This document shows, piece after piece, positions 52,560-59,379 of a stretch of 64,000 bases of DNA. A model generated the notes under the pieces. That model did no database searches. It worked only from the letters and a program-made list of their open reading frames with translations, and was not told the origin of the DNA. This DNA comes from Candidatus Polarisedimenticolia bacterium. GTDB lineage: Bacteria; Acidobacteriota; Polarisedimenticolia; Gp22-AA2. A program made the position numbers and the translations under genes. Position 1 is the stretch's first letter, and every line of letters starts with the position of its first letter. The stretch spans positions 1-64,000 of the forward strand of contig DASYUH010000015.1 of assembly GCA_036001465.1 (NCBI GenBank). Reading direction: 5' to 3'.

Positions 52560-53975
52560 ATGATCAAGACCACCGCAATCTCCGAAGATCGGCTCCCTGC
52601 GTCGAAGCCGCGCCGGCTTCCGGCGCTTGTCGTGCTGCTCGCGTCTGTTGCCTCTCCCCTGGGTTTCGCAGGCGAGAAGCACCCGGTCAGCTTCGCCGAG
52701 CCCCGGCCCGACAAGGCGCTGGTCTACTTCATCCGGACTGGCCGGATGACTGGAGGAGCCAGGACGATGTTTGTCTATGCGGACCAGACCTTCCTCGGCG
52801 TCATCGACAACGGGTCCTACGGCGTCGCGTACGTGGATCCCGGCCGGCACCTGATCTGGACCAACTGGACCGTCGTGACGCGCGAGCTCGACCTGGTGCC
52901 GGGCGAGACCTACTACTTGGAAGTCTGGAAGGACGTCGCCGTCGTGGACGAGGAGCGGGGGAAAGCGCTCATATCCAAAGTGGGAGAACTGGTCACCGCC
53001 ACGGCCCGCGAGGTCAAGACTTCGGCCTCCCATATCCGGAATCGTTACAGCGACGCCGTGGACAACGAGGCCCTGAAGGAGAAGGCCCCGGTGGGGGAGG
53101 TGGACGCGCCTCCGGCACCGGAACACGCCGAAGGAATGCTCAGGATCCCCGCGTACACCACCATCGAGCTGGAGCTCCTGGAAAGCGTCACGTCGGAGTT
53201 CAGTCCACCTGGTTCTCCGGTTCATTTTCGCGTCGCGGAGGACGCCTCCGTGGACGGCCACGTTTTCGTACGCCAGGGGACGCCTGTGGAAGGGGTCGTG
53301 CGGGAGGCCGAGCAGGCCGGCGGGCTCGGGAAGGCGGGAGTCCTCGAGATTGTCGTCCCATTCCTGCAGGCGACCGACGGCACGAAGTTGCCGCTTGTTG
53401 CCCAGCTGGCGCCGGCCGGAAAGGGGCGCGAAGACGTTGTGGCCGGGTTCCAGCTTGGCCTTCTTCCGGGCCTGGCCGTGCGCGGCAGGGAGGCGTTTTG
53501 TCTGGCGGGCGACCTGATCAAGGCCCGGACGCGCGGAGAGGCCTGGGTCCAGCCGGGTTCCGATCCCGGCGCGGCCGAGCGGCCACGGACCGAAGCCGCC
53601 GGCGGCGCGTCGACTGAAGACAGCACAACCGCGGCCGCCGTCGTTCTGGAGGCGCGCGGCCCCGATTCGGTTCACTTCAATCCACACAAGGGGTACAGGC
53701 CGGATGATCTGAAGATCCTCCTCGCCTCACCGGTCGAGCCGTCGGAGGCGCAGGTGCATGCCGTCGGGGGCTTGCCGCTTCCGAATCCCGTGAAGCCCTC
53801 CCGCATCGCACGAGCGCGCGACGGCTGGGAATGCGTATTCGACGGCTGGAGCGTGGTGCGCTTCATGCGCCCCGGCTATGGCCAGAGCGCGCTGACGATC
53901 GGCGTGCGCGGCCGGCTGGCCGATGGCCGCCCCTTCGCCGCGAGCGTGGCGGTGGATTTCCTGATCGAGCAATAA
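52560..53975 (+). CDS. Exported DUF2846-like protein
   Basis: A 471-residue exported protein. After a basic N-terminus and hydrophobic segment (LPALVVLLASVASPLGFAGE), residues ~50-130 match the DUF2846 pattern (ALVYFIRTGRMTGGARTMFV, TFLGVIDNGSYGVAYVDPGR, VPGETYYLEVW). The centre is a beta-rich region (IPAYTTIELELLESVTSEFS, FVRQGTPVEGVV). The last ~100 residues are an unrecognised domain (VHFNPHKGYRPDDLKILLAS). I prefer the ATG at 52560; an ATG at 52503 would put 19 residues ahead of the signal. It is followed after 15 nt by the papain-like/hydrolase fusion and is probably cotranscribed with it. Codon bias is a little weaker than in the arg genes. Confidence 0.75.
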   Translation: MIKTTAISEDRLPASKPRRLPALVVLLASVASPLGFAGEKHPVSFAEPRPDKALVYFIRTGRMTGGARTMFVYADQTFLGVIDNGSYGVAYVDPGRHLIWTNWTVVTRELDLVPGETYYLEVWKDVAVVDEERGKALISKVGELVTATAREVKTSASHIRNRYSDAVDNEALKEKAPVGEVDAPPAPEHAEGMLRIPAYTTIELELLESVTSEFSPPGSPVHFRVAEDASVDGHVFVRQGTPVEGVVREAEQAGGLGKAGVLEIVVPFLQATDGTKLPLVAQLAPAGKGREDVVAGFQLGLLPGLAVRGREAFCLAGDLIKARTRGEAWVQPGSDPGAAERPRTEAAGGASTEDSTTAAAVVLEARGPDSVHFNPHKGYRPDDLKILLASPVEPSEAQVHAVGGLPLPNPVKPSRIARARDGWECVFDGWSVVRFMRPGYGQSALTIGVRGRLADGRPFAASVAVDFLIEQ

Positions 53976-53990
53976 TTCCGGAGGTGTGGC

Positions 53991-55880
53991 ATGCCCCCCA
54001 AGGCGCGAATCGCGGCCCTCAGGACACAACGCCCCTTCGCGGGCGTGACGAAGGACCCCCTCGACCTGCGCGACTTCATGTACGAGGGGAGCCTCCTCGA
54101 GCTCCCGTTCAAGCTCGACAACCGGAAGAAGGTGCCGAAGATCCTCGACCAGAAGAAGGAGGGGGCCTGCACCGGCTTCGGCCTGGCGGCGGTGGTGAAT
54201 TTCCTGTTTCGCAATCGGGAGTATCCCCCTCCCATGAAGGATCGTGTCAGCCCCCGCATGCTCTACGAGATGGCGAAGCGCTACGACGAGTGGCGCGGGG
54301 AGAACTACGACGGCTCGAGCATCCGCGGCGCCATGAAGGGGTGGCACCGGCACGGCGTCTGCCGGGACGAGGTCTGGCGTTACGTCGAGAACGAGCCGGG
54401 CACGTTCACCAAGGAGCGGGAGAAGGACGCCTGCCGCCGTCCCCTGGGCGCCTACTTCCGCGTGCGGCACCTGCACCTGAACCACATGCAGAGCGCGCTG
54501 CGGGAAGCGGGGATCCTCTACGCCAGCTCGGACGTGCACGAGGGATGGTACGACGTCGATCCCCGGACCGGGCAGATCCCGTACAGCAGGAAGAAGGCCG
54601 GAGGACACGCGTTCGCCATCGTCGGGTACGACGACGTGGGCTTCTGGATCCAGAACTCGTGGGGACCGAAATGGGGGCTGAAGGGATTCTGCCGGATCAG
54701 CTACGACGACTGGCTCGAGAACAGCTACGACTGCTGGGTCGCCCGCCTGGGCGTGCCGGCCGTCAGCGCCGCCATGGCGGGCGAGGCGGCCCGTGGCCGC
54801 GTGGCGACCTTCGACTACATCCCCCACGAGGAGGTGGTGCAGGCCGAGATCCGCTCCCACTACGTCAGCCTGGGGAACGACGGGCGGCTCGAATCCTCGG
54901 GGCGGTATGCGACGGGCCCCGCGGAGGTGGAGCGGATCATCGGCCAGGAGTTCGACAACAAGACGGCCGGCTGGCGCGGCAAGAAGAGGCTCGCGCTCTA
55001 TGCCCATGGCGGGCTGAACAACGAGAAGGCGGCCGCCTCGCGCATCGCCAGCCTGCAGCCGTACTTCCTCGGCAACCGGATCTACCCTCTCAGCTTCATC
55101 TGGCACACCGGTTTCCTGGACTCCTGCACCGGCATCGTCCAGGACGCCTTCCGGCGGGACCGCCTCGTGGGATGGCGCCCCGACCTGAAGGAGCGCTTCA
55201 GGGACCTCCTCGACGAGGCGATCGAGCTGGGCGCGCGGCCTCTCGGCCGGCCGATCTGGCGGCAAATCAAGGACAACGCCCGGCGCGCCAGCGTCGAGGC
55301 CGACGGGGGCGCGCGCATCGTCGCCTCCCGGATCGCGGCCCACGTCGGCCGGCATCCCGATGCGGAGCTGCACCTCATCGGCCACAGCGCGGGCAGCATC
55401 TTCTATGCCTACCTCATCCCCCTGCTCGTCGAGATGAAGGTGCCCATCAAGACGCTGACCCTGTACGCCGCTGCTTGCACCACGGAGCTGTTCGAGGCCA
55501 ACATCCTCCCCCACGTCGGACGCGCCATCGAGCAGCTGGCGGTCTTCAACATGAATGATGAGACGGAGCGCGCCGACTCGATCGGGCCCGCCTACAACAA
55601 GAGCCTGCTCTACCTGGTCTCCGAGGCCTTCGAAGAGGGGAAGCACGATGCGCTCCTCGGGATGGAGAAGTTCCTCACGGAAGACGCGGCGATCAAGAAG
55701 GCGCTCGGGCAGCCGGCCGTCGCCGCGGGCCCCACGGTCATCCGCACCGCCGGCGTCCCCGCGGGCATCAAGCTCGCTTCGCGCTGCACCTCGCACGGCG
55801 GATTCGACAACGACGAGGGCACCCTGAACTCGACCCTGCGGATCATCACGGGCGGCAACGCGCTCGCCCGGGAGTTTTAG
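53991..55880 (+). CDS. Papain-like (C1A) cysteine peptidase fused to a serine alpha/beta-hydrolase-like domain
   Basis: A 629-residue protein without a signal peptide. Residues ~40-250 are a C1A peptidase with all expected residues: Gln54 (oxyanion) and Cys60 in DQKKEGACTGFGLA, His206 in GGHAFAIVGYDD, Asn222 in IQNSWGPKWG. Residues ~290-620 carry a lipase/esterase-type pattern: LALYAHGGLNNE (oxyanion HGG) and the nucleophile elbow LIGHSAGS with Ser466; a late His (RCTSHGGFDN) could complete a triad. I know no named family with this pairing. The ribosome site GGAGG lies 8 nt before the ATG. The preceding gene encodes an exported DUF2846-like protein. The lack of a signal means cytosolic action or export by a specialised route. 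Confidence 0.85.
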   Translation: MPPKARIAALRTQRPFAGVTKDPLDLRDFMYEGSLLELPFKLDNRKKVPKILDQKKEGACTGFGLAAVVNFLFRNREYPPPMKDRVSPRMLYEMAKRYDEWRGENYDGSSIRGAMKGWHRHGVCRDEVWRYVENEPGTFTKEREKDACRRPLGAYFRVRHLHLNHMQSALREAGILYASSDVHEGWYDVDPRTGQIPYSRKKAGGHAFAIVGYDDVGFWIQNSWGPKWGLKGFCRISYDDWLENSYDCWVARLGVPAVSAAMAGEAARGRVATFDYIPHEEVVQAEIRSHYVSLGNDGRLESSGRYATGPAEVERIIGQEFDNKTAGWRGKKRLALYAHGGLNNEKAAASRIASLQPYFLGNRIYPLSFIWHTGFLDSCTGIVQDAFRRDRLVGWRPDLKERFRDLLDEAIELGARPLGRPIWRQIKDNARRASVEADGGARIVASRIAAHVGRHPDAELHLIGHSAGSIFYAYLIPLLVEMKVPIKTLTLYAAACTTELFEANILPHVGRAIEQLAVFNMNDETERADSIGPAYNKSLLYLVSEAFEEGKHDALLGMEKFLTEDAAIKKALGQPAVAAGPTVIRTAGVPAGIKLASRCTSHGGFDNDEGTLNSTLRIITGGNALAREF

Positions 55881-55900
55881 CCAGGATTTCCGCCCGGGGC

Positions 55901-56098
55901 TCATCCAGGTTGCCTCACGACCCGGCGCTCGTTGCGGAAGCGACACACGCAGACGCGATTGTCGAGCCGGTCGCCGCCTCGCCTCGAGCGGTAGACGACG
56001 TGGTGGTCGTCCTACCTCGACCCGGGCAGCGAGGCCCATGCGACCCTGTGTCGCTGGCTCTTGGCGACCACGAGCGAGCCCGGATCTGGCTGGAACCG
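55901..56098 (-). pseudogene. Decayed HNH endonuclease remnant
   Basis: On the minus strand the frame at 56011-55901 reads DDHHVVYRSRRGGDRLDNRV, then CVCRFRNERRVV, which mirrors the HHIVFRSRGGxxxxxNLVTLCxxCHLRGVH pattern of common bacterial HNH nucleases. The C-terminal His/Cys ligands are lost, and an in-frame TAG (56014-56012) lies just upstream. The upstream sequence in another frame (RVAWASLPGSR) resembles the preceding CxxPGCR region. It is therefore read as a frameshifted, inactive fragment. Confidence 0.6.
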
Positions 56099-56171
56099 CC
56101 GGCCAGCAAACCACGTACCGTGATCGAATGAGCGCCCACGTTCCCGGACGGAGCGCAATGGGGGGAGGACG

Positions 56172-56516
56172 ATGAAGCCATCGATGACCACGACGACCTT
56201 CACGCTCGACGGCTTCCGAGTCAGGCGGATGCTCGGGGTCGTGCGGGGGATCACGGTCCGTTCCCGGTCGGTGTTCGGCACCATCGGCGCATCGCTGCAG
56301 ACCCTCGTCGGGGGAAATATCACGCTGTTCACCGAGTTATGCGAGAAGACCCGGCTGGAGGCGTTCCAGGAGATGCTGCGGCATGCCGAGGAAGTGGGGG
56401 CGAACGCCGTCGTGGGCGTCCGATATGATGCCAACGAGATCATGCAGGGAGTGACCGAAGTCCTGTGCTACGGAACGGCCGTCGTCGTCGAGCCGGAAGC
56501 CGCGAATCAGGCGTGA
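56172..56516 (+). CDS. YbjQ/UPF0145-family protein
   Basis: A 114-residue homologue of YbjQ (putative heavy-metal-binding, DUF74), a small pentamer-forming family of unknown role. Family features include the early LGVVRGITVRSRSVFGTIGA, the helical region AFQEMLRHAEEVGANAVVGV and the RYDANEI...EVLCYGTAVVV ending. GGGGGAGG lies about 4 nt before the ATG. The stop overlaps the GTG of the cupin gene (GTGA), so the two are made together. Confidence 0.88.
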   Translation: MKPSMTTTTFTLDGFRVRRMLGVVRGITVRSRSVFGTIGASLQTLVGGNITLFTELCEKTRLEAFQEMLRHAEEVGANAVVGVRYDANEIMQGVTEVLCYGTAVVVEPEAANQA

Positions 56517-56854
56517 GCCCGCGAACTGATCGACCCGCCGGGATCGAGCGCTGGGACGAGAAGAAGGACGGGCCACTCTCCGAGAAGGCGCTCAGGCTGA
56601 GGCTGGAGAGACTCGGTTACACCGTAGCGCGCTACGTCTATGCGCCCGGGACGTTCTTTCCCCAGCACGACCACAAGGTGGACAAGATCGACGCGGTGCT
56701 CTCCGGCCGCTTTTGCATCATCATGGGGGGGAGCCGATTCATCCTGCAGGCGGGCGACAGCATCGCCGTGCCGCGAGGGGCGCTGCACAGCGCCGAGGTC
56801 GTCGGCGACGAGCCAGTCGTCAGCCTGGACGCGACCCGACGAACGGCGAGCTAG
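56513..56854 (+). CDS. Small cupin-domain protein
   Basis: A 113-residue single cupin. The first metal-binding motif is visible as PGTFFPQHDHKVDKIDAVLS (His-x-His and a downstream acidic residue), and the second as GDSIAVPRGALHSAEVVGDE (Pro...His). It may bind a metal and act on or sense a small molecule; no specific function is assigned. The start is GTG, overlapping the ybjQ-like stop (GTGA). The next gene follows after 7 nt. Confidence 0.82.
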   Translation: MSPRTDRPAGIERWDEKKDGPLSEKALRLRLERLGYTVARYVYAPGTFFPQHDHKVDKIDAVLSGRFCIIMGGSRFILQAGDSIAVPRGALHSAEVVGDEPVVSLDATRRTAS

Positions 56855-56861
56855 CCCGGTC

Positions 56862-57506
56862 ATGTGGCGAAAGGATCCCCTGCTTGCCGTGATTCTGTTG
56901 TGGACAGCGCTTTTCGCGGGGGTCCTGGTGTGGCTGCCGCTCGTCCGGGGCGCGACCCAGGGCACTGCGTACAGCTGGGCCCTGACCGCCGGGATCGGCG
57001 GCCGAGGGATCGGCGGGGCGTACTGGGTGCTGATCATCGGGGCGGCGTTCGTTCTGGCACTCCTCTATCTGGGGTGGCGGGGCGGCCGACAACCATTTCA
57101 CTGGCTGCTTCTGGGGTTTCAAGTGCCGTTGGCTGCGGCCGTCACGTACGCCGCCTGGACCGACCCTAAAGGCTTCCGATTCGAAGGAGCGACGCTCGGC
57201 CTCGACGTGTCCCTTGCCCTGATCGGTCCCGTCCTGTTCTGCGGCATCGCCTGTGCCGCCATCTTCTGGGTCCTCCGGGACCTCCGCGCCCGGCGGCCGC
57301 GACAGGTGGCGGAATGGGACTGGACACGCGCGGCACGTGTAAGATTGTTGCTTCTCGTCGCGATCATACCGCTCGAGGTGCTGATGTTCCGGTCGGGTGG
57401 AATCCAGAGCGCCCAGAACGTGATTGGCGTCGCGCTCGTAGGGTGGCAGTGGGTTCTGGTCAACCGCGTTCTCGCCGGAGCCCGGCGTTCGCCTACGCAG
57501 GAGTGA
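56862..57506 (+). CDS. Five- or six-helix membrane protein, unknown function
   Basis: A 214-residue integral membrane protein with five to six hydrophobic segments (PLLAVILLWTALFAGVLVWL, GAYWVLIIGAAFVLALLYLG, FHWLLLGFQVPLAAAVTYAA, DVSLALIGPVLFCGIACAAI, RVRLLLLVAIIPLEVLMF). No named family was recognised. It starts 7 nt after the cupin stop and is likely part of the same transcript. No catalytic or ligand motif stands out. Confidence 0.7.
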   Translation: MWRKDPLLAVILLWTALFAGVLVWLPLVRGATQGTAYSWALTAGIGGRGIGGAYWVLIIGAAFVLALLYLGWRGGRQPFHWLLLGFQVPLAAAVTYAAWTDPKGFRFEGATLGLDVSLALIGPVLFCGIACAAIFWVLRDLRARRPRQVAEWDWTRAARVRLLLLVAIIPLEVLMFRSGGIQSAQNVIGVALVGWQWVLVNRVLAGARRSPTQE

Positions 57507-57567
57507 ATTCGTGGGCCCAAGTGTTGGTGAGATCGCGGGCGGCCCAGCAATCGTCCGAGGAGGCCTG

Positions 57568-58032
57568 GTGAACACTTATCAGATTCGGCCGGCGACTCCG
57601 CAGGATCTTGATACCGTGCTCTACCACCGCCGGCGCATGTTCGAGGACATGGGCTTCACGGATCACCAGGCGCTTGACGCGATGATCGCAAGCTCGACTC
57701 CCCTGCTGCGTCGGGGATTGATGGACGGAACGTACCGGGGCTGGCTGGTCGAAGGTCGTGGTAACCGGGTCGTCGCGGGCGGAGGAGTCATCATTCTGCA
57801 GTTCCAGCCGCATCCCAGGGACCCGCAGCCACAGCGTGCCTGGGTCGTGAACATGTTTACCGAACCGGAGGATCGCCGCCGGGGGATCGGCCGGCAGCTC
57901 ATGGAGGCGATTCTCCAGTGGTGTCGCGCGGAAGGGATGCGTTTTCTCTTTCTGCACGCGAGCGACGACGGTCGCCCTCTGTATGAGAGCATGGGATTCA
58001 CGTCGAGCAACGAGATGCGCCTTGCCCTCTAA
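57568..58032 (+). CDS. GNAT-family N-acetyltransferase
   Basis: A 154-residue GNAT enzyme: the N-terminal IRPATPQDLDTVLYHRRRMF strand-helix, and the acetyl-CoA loop in NMFTEPEDRRRGIGRQLMEA followed by FLFLHASDDGRPLYESMGF. The substrate is unknown. I use the GTG at 57568, next to GAGGAGG, with the domain starting immediately after. A GTG at 57511 with GGAG upstream would add 19 residues. A fragment resembling its N-terminal coding region recurs at 58844-58877, evidence of local duplication. Confidence 0.85.
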   Translation: MNTYQIRPATPQDLDTVLYHRRRMFEDMGFTDHQALDAMIASSTPLLRRGLMDGTYRGWLVEGRGNRVVAGGGVIILQFQPHPRDPQPQRAWVVNMFTEPEDRRRGIGRQLMEAILQWCRAEGMRFLFLHASDDGRPLYESMGFTSSNEMRLAL

Positions 58033-58708
58033 AGGTCGATCGCCGTCGGCATGTCGCCCGAAACCGCACACGATAGCGTCCTTTCTGCTCGCTTGCGGCG
58101 GCACCGTGCTGGCCTGCGTCGCCCTGACGACGTCATGCATGCTGGTGGCCTGCTCGCCCCTCGTCCTTGCCTGGCGTGCCCCGGTGCGGATTTCTGGTTA
58201 CCACGGCGATGGTGCGATTTCCCGCATCCCCCACCCTCTCAATCCGGGATTCAAGGTCGACTTCGAGGAATTTTCGCTGTCGAAGCCGTACAGGGCCACC
58301 TATCGGGTCGGAGGACTCCCGCAGCGCCGTCGCTATGATGCCTACAGGGCTGCCATAGTTGTGGGTCTCACGCCGGATGAAGACGCTGCGTGGCCACCCA
58401 TGCCTGCCTGGGTGACCTCGCGGCCCGTGGGGACGATGACGCTCACACTCAGGGACCCATCGGGAACCATGATGTTTCACGGCAGCCACGAGATAGCGAG
58501 CTTGCGATGGAAGAGCTTCATAGACGACCTGCCGTACGGCAGATTTCATTCGCCCAGAGGGGAGAAGGATCCGTCCTGGACGCTTTTTCTCGATTCAGTC
58601 GATCTGGAACACCAATCGCCGGCTGAGCTCGAGGCCGACTATGTGCCGGGTCCCGATGCCCCCGACAGGCTGGCCCGGGTCAGAATCTTGGCCGGGGGCT
58701 TCGAGTAG
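58022..58708 (+). CDS. Probable lipoprotein or secreted protein, unknown function
   Basis: A ~228-residue protein. The N-terminus is hydrophobic and Cys-rich (IASFLLACGGTVLACVALTT, then MLVAC, a plausible lipobox), and the remainder is soluble and beta-rich (KVDFEEFSLSKPYRATYRVG, VGTMTLTLRDPSGTMMFHGS). No family was recognised. The start is uncertain: the TTG at 58022 just overlapping the GNAT gene is used, with GTG 58106 and ATG 58139 as alternatives. Codon use is less G+C-biased than in the core genes. Confidence 0.55.
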   Translation: MPSKGRSPSACRPKPHTIASFLLACGGTVLACVALTTSCMLVACSPLVLAWRAPVRISGYHGDGAISRIPHPLNPGFKVDFEEFSLSKPYRATYRVGGLPQRRRYDAYRAAIVVGLTPDEDAAWPPMPAWVTSRPVGTMTLTLRDPSGTMMFHGSHEIASLRWKSFIDDLPYGRFHSPRGEKDPSWTLFLDSVDLEHQSPAELEADYVPGPDAPDRLARVRILAGGFE

Positions 58709-58843
58709 CAGGTCATGCAAACAGCGCCCCTTCGGACCATCCTCTGCGGACCACTCTCGTTCGGAAGCTGGTGAAGGCGCGGATCGTGAGAAACGCCGCC
58801 CGACATCGGCCCGCGGCGCGCCGCGCGCCGCGCCGCGGCCCGG

Positions 58844-58877
58844 GATCTTGAGATCGTGCTCTACCACCGCCGTCGAG
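58844..58877 (+). pseudogene. Duplicated GNAT gene fragment
   Basis: GATCTTGA, then GTGCTCTACCACCGCCG and, after a short deletion, TCGAGG repeat the sequence coding the first helix of the GNAT at 57568 (bases ~57604-57643), with a few changes in between. Nothing of the rest of the gene follows, so it is a residual piece of a duplicated or recombined copy. Confidence 0.5.
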
Positions 58878-58884
58878 GCCAATC

Positions 58885-58990
58885 ATGTCAAAGGTGAACA
58901 AGGGCGGGTGGAAGACCTGCTCGAGAGGCCACAAATTCAGGAGCCCCGGCGGATGCCTGACCTGATGGAAGGGCCATCGCGCCACCGGGG
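58885..58990 (+). pseudogene. Broken small zinc-ribbon gene
   Basis: From the ATG at 58885 the frame reads MSKVNKGGWKTCSRGHKFRS, then PGGCLT and a TGA at 58963, followed in frame by WKGHR. The pattern CSRGHxFxxxGGCPxCWxG is known from small zinc-ribbon proteins. Here the second CPxC pair has become CLT-stop, apparently by two base changes, removing a metal ligand and ending the protein. Confidence 0.45.
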
Positions 58991-59112
58991 GTGCGCGTCG
59001 GAAGGGTCAACGGGTTCGTTCGCACGTGTCGCGCGGACCGGGCTCATCTCGGGGCGCCAGGTGACATCGCCTCGAAGCCGCCGCCGCGCAGAGCATGGGA
59101 GTCGCGTCATGA

Positions 59113-59346
59113 CGGATTCAACGTCCAGACCCTCCCCTGACCCCGGCCGGTGCGAATGGGGAGTGGAAAGACGGCCTCGACGGCTGGATCGTCGACCTGC
59201 CCGCTCCACGGGAGCGTGGCGAAAACGACCGCTTGCAGGTCTTCCTGTACTGTGCGGACGTCGCCAGCGTTTGCGCCGAGACATACGGGCGGGGCGCCCA
59301 GGTCGTCGCCGCCGGTGCAACTCCCTGCCTCTTCCGGGTAGAATCC
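59113..59346 (+). pseudogene. Coding remnant, possibly of a VOC (glyoxalase-like) protein
   Basis: The frame is open from a stop at 59110 through ~75 codons. It includes ANGEWKDGLDGWIVDLPAP and LQVFLYCADVASVCAETYGR, a strand-helix pattern that resembles a glyoxalase/VOC repeat. It has no start codon with a ribosome site (only a TTG at 59233) and runs in frame into the next gene. It is more likely a fragment than an N-terminal extension. Confidence 0.3.
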
Positions 59347-59379
59347 CCCCCTCGTGCTCCACACAACCCGGGAGGTTCC

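Larger units (their letters stand above)
58709..59379. other. Gene debris region between the accessory genes and the Asp-box protein
   Basis: No intact gene is supported in these 671 nt. They contain an all-G+C hairpin (58811-58820 with 58829-58838), a fragment of a second GNAT gene, a broken zinc-ribbon gene and a ~75-codon open stretch (59113-59346) with coding-like codon use and no start. TAGAAT at 59338-59343 may be the -10 for the downstream gene. Confidence 0.6.

Noticed and set aside
59233-59379. In-frame upstream extension of the Asp-box protein
   Set aside because: The only start there is a TTG without a ribosome site, and it would bury the clear signal peptide that follows the GGGAGG-preceded ATG at 59380.
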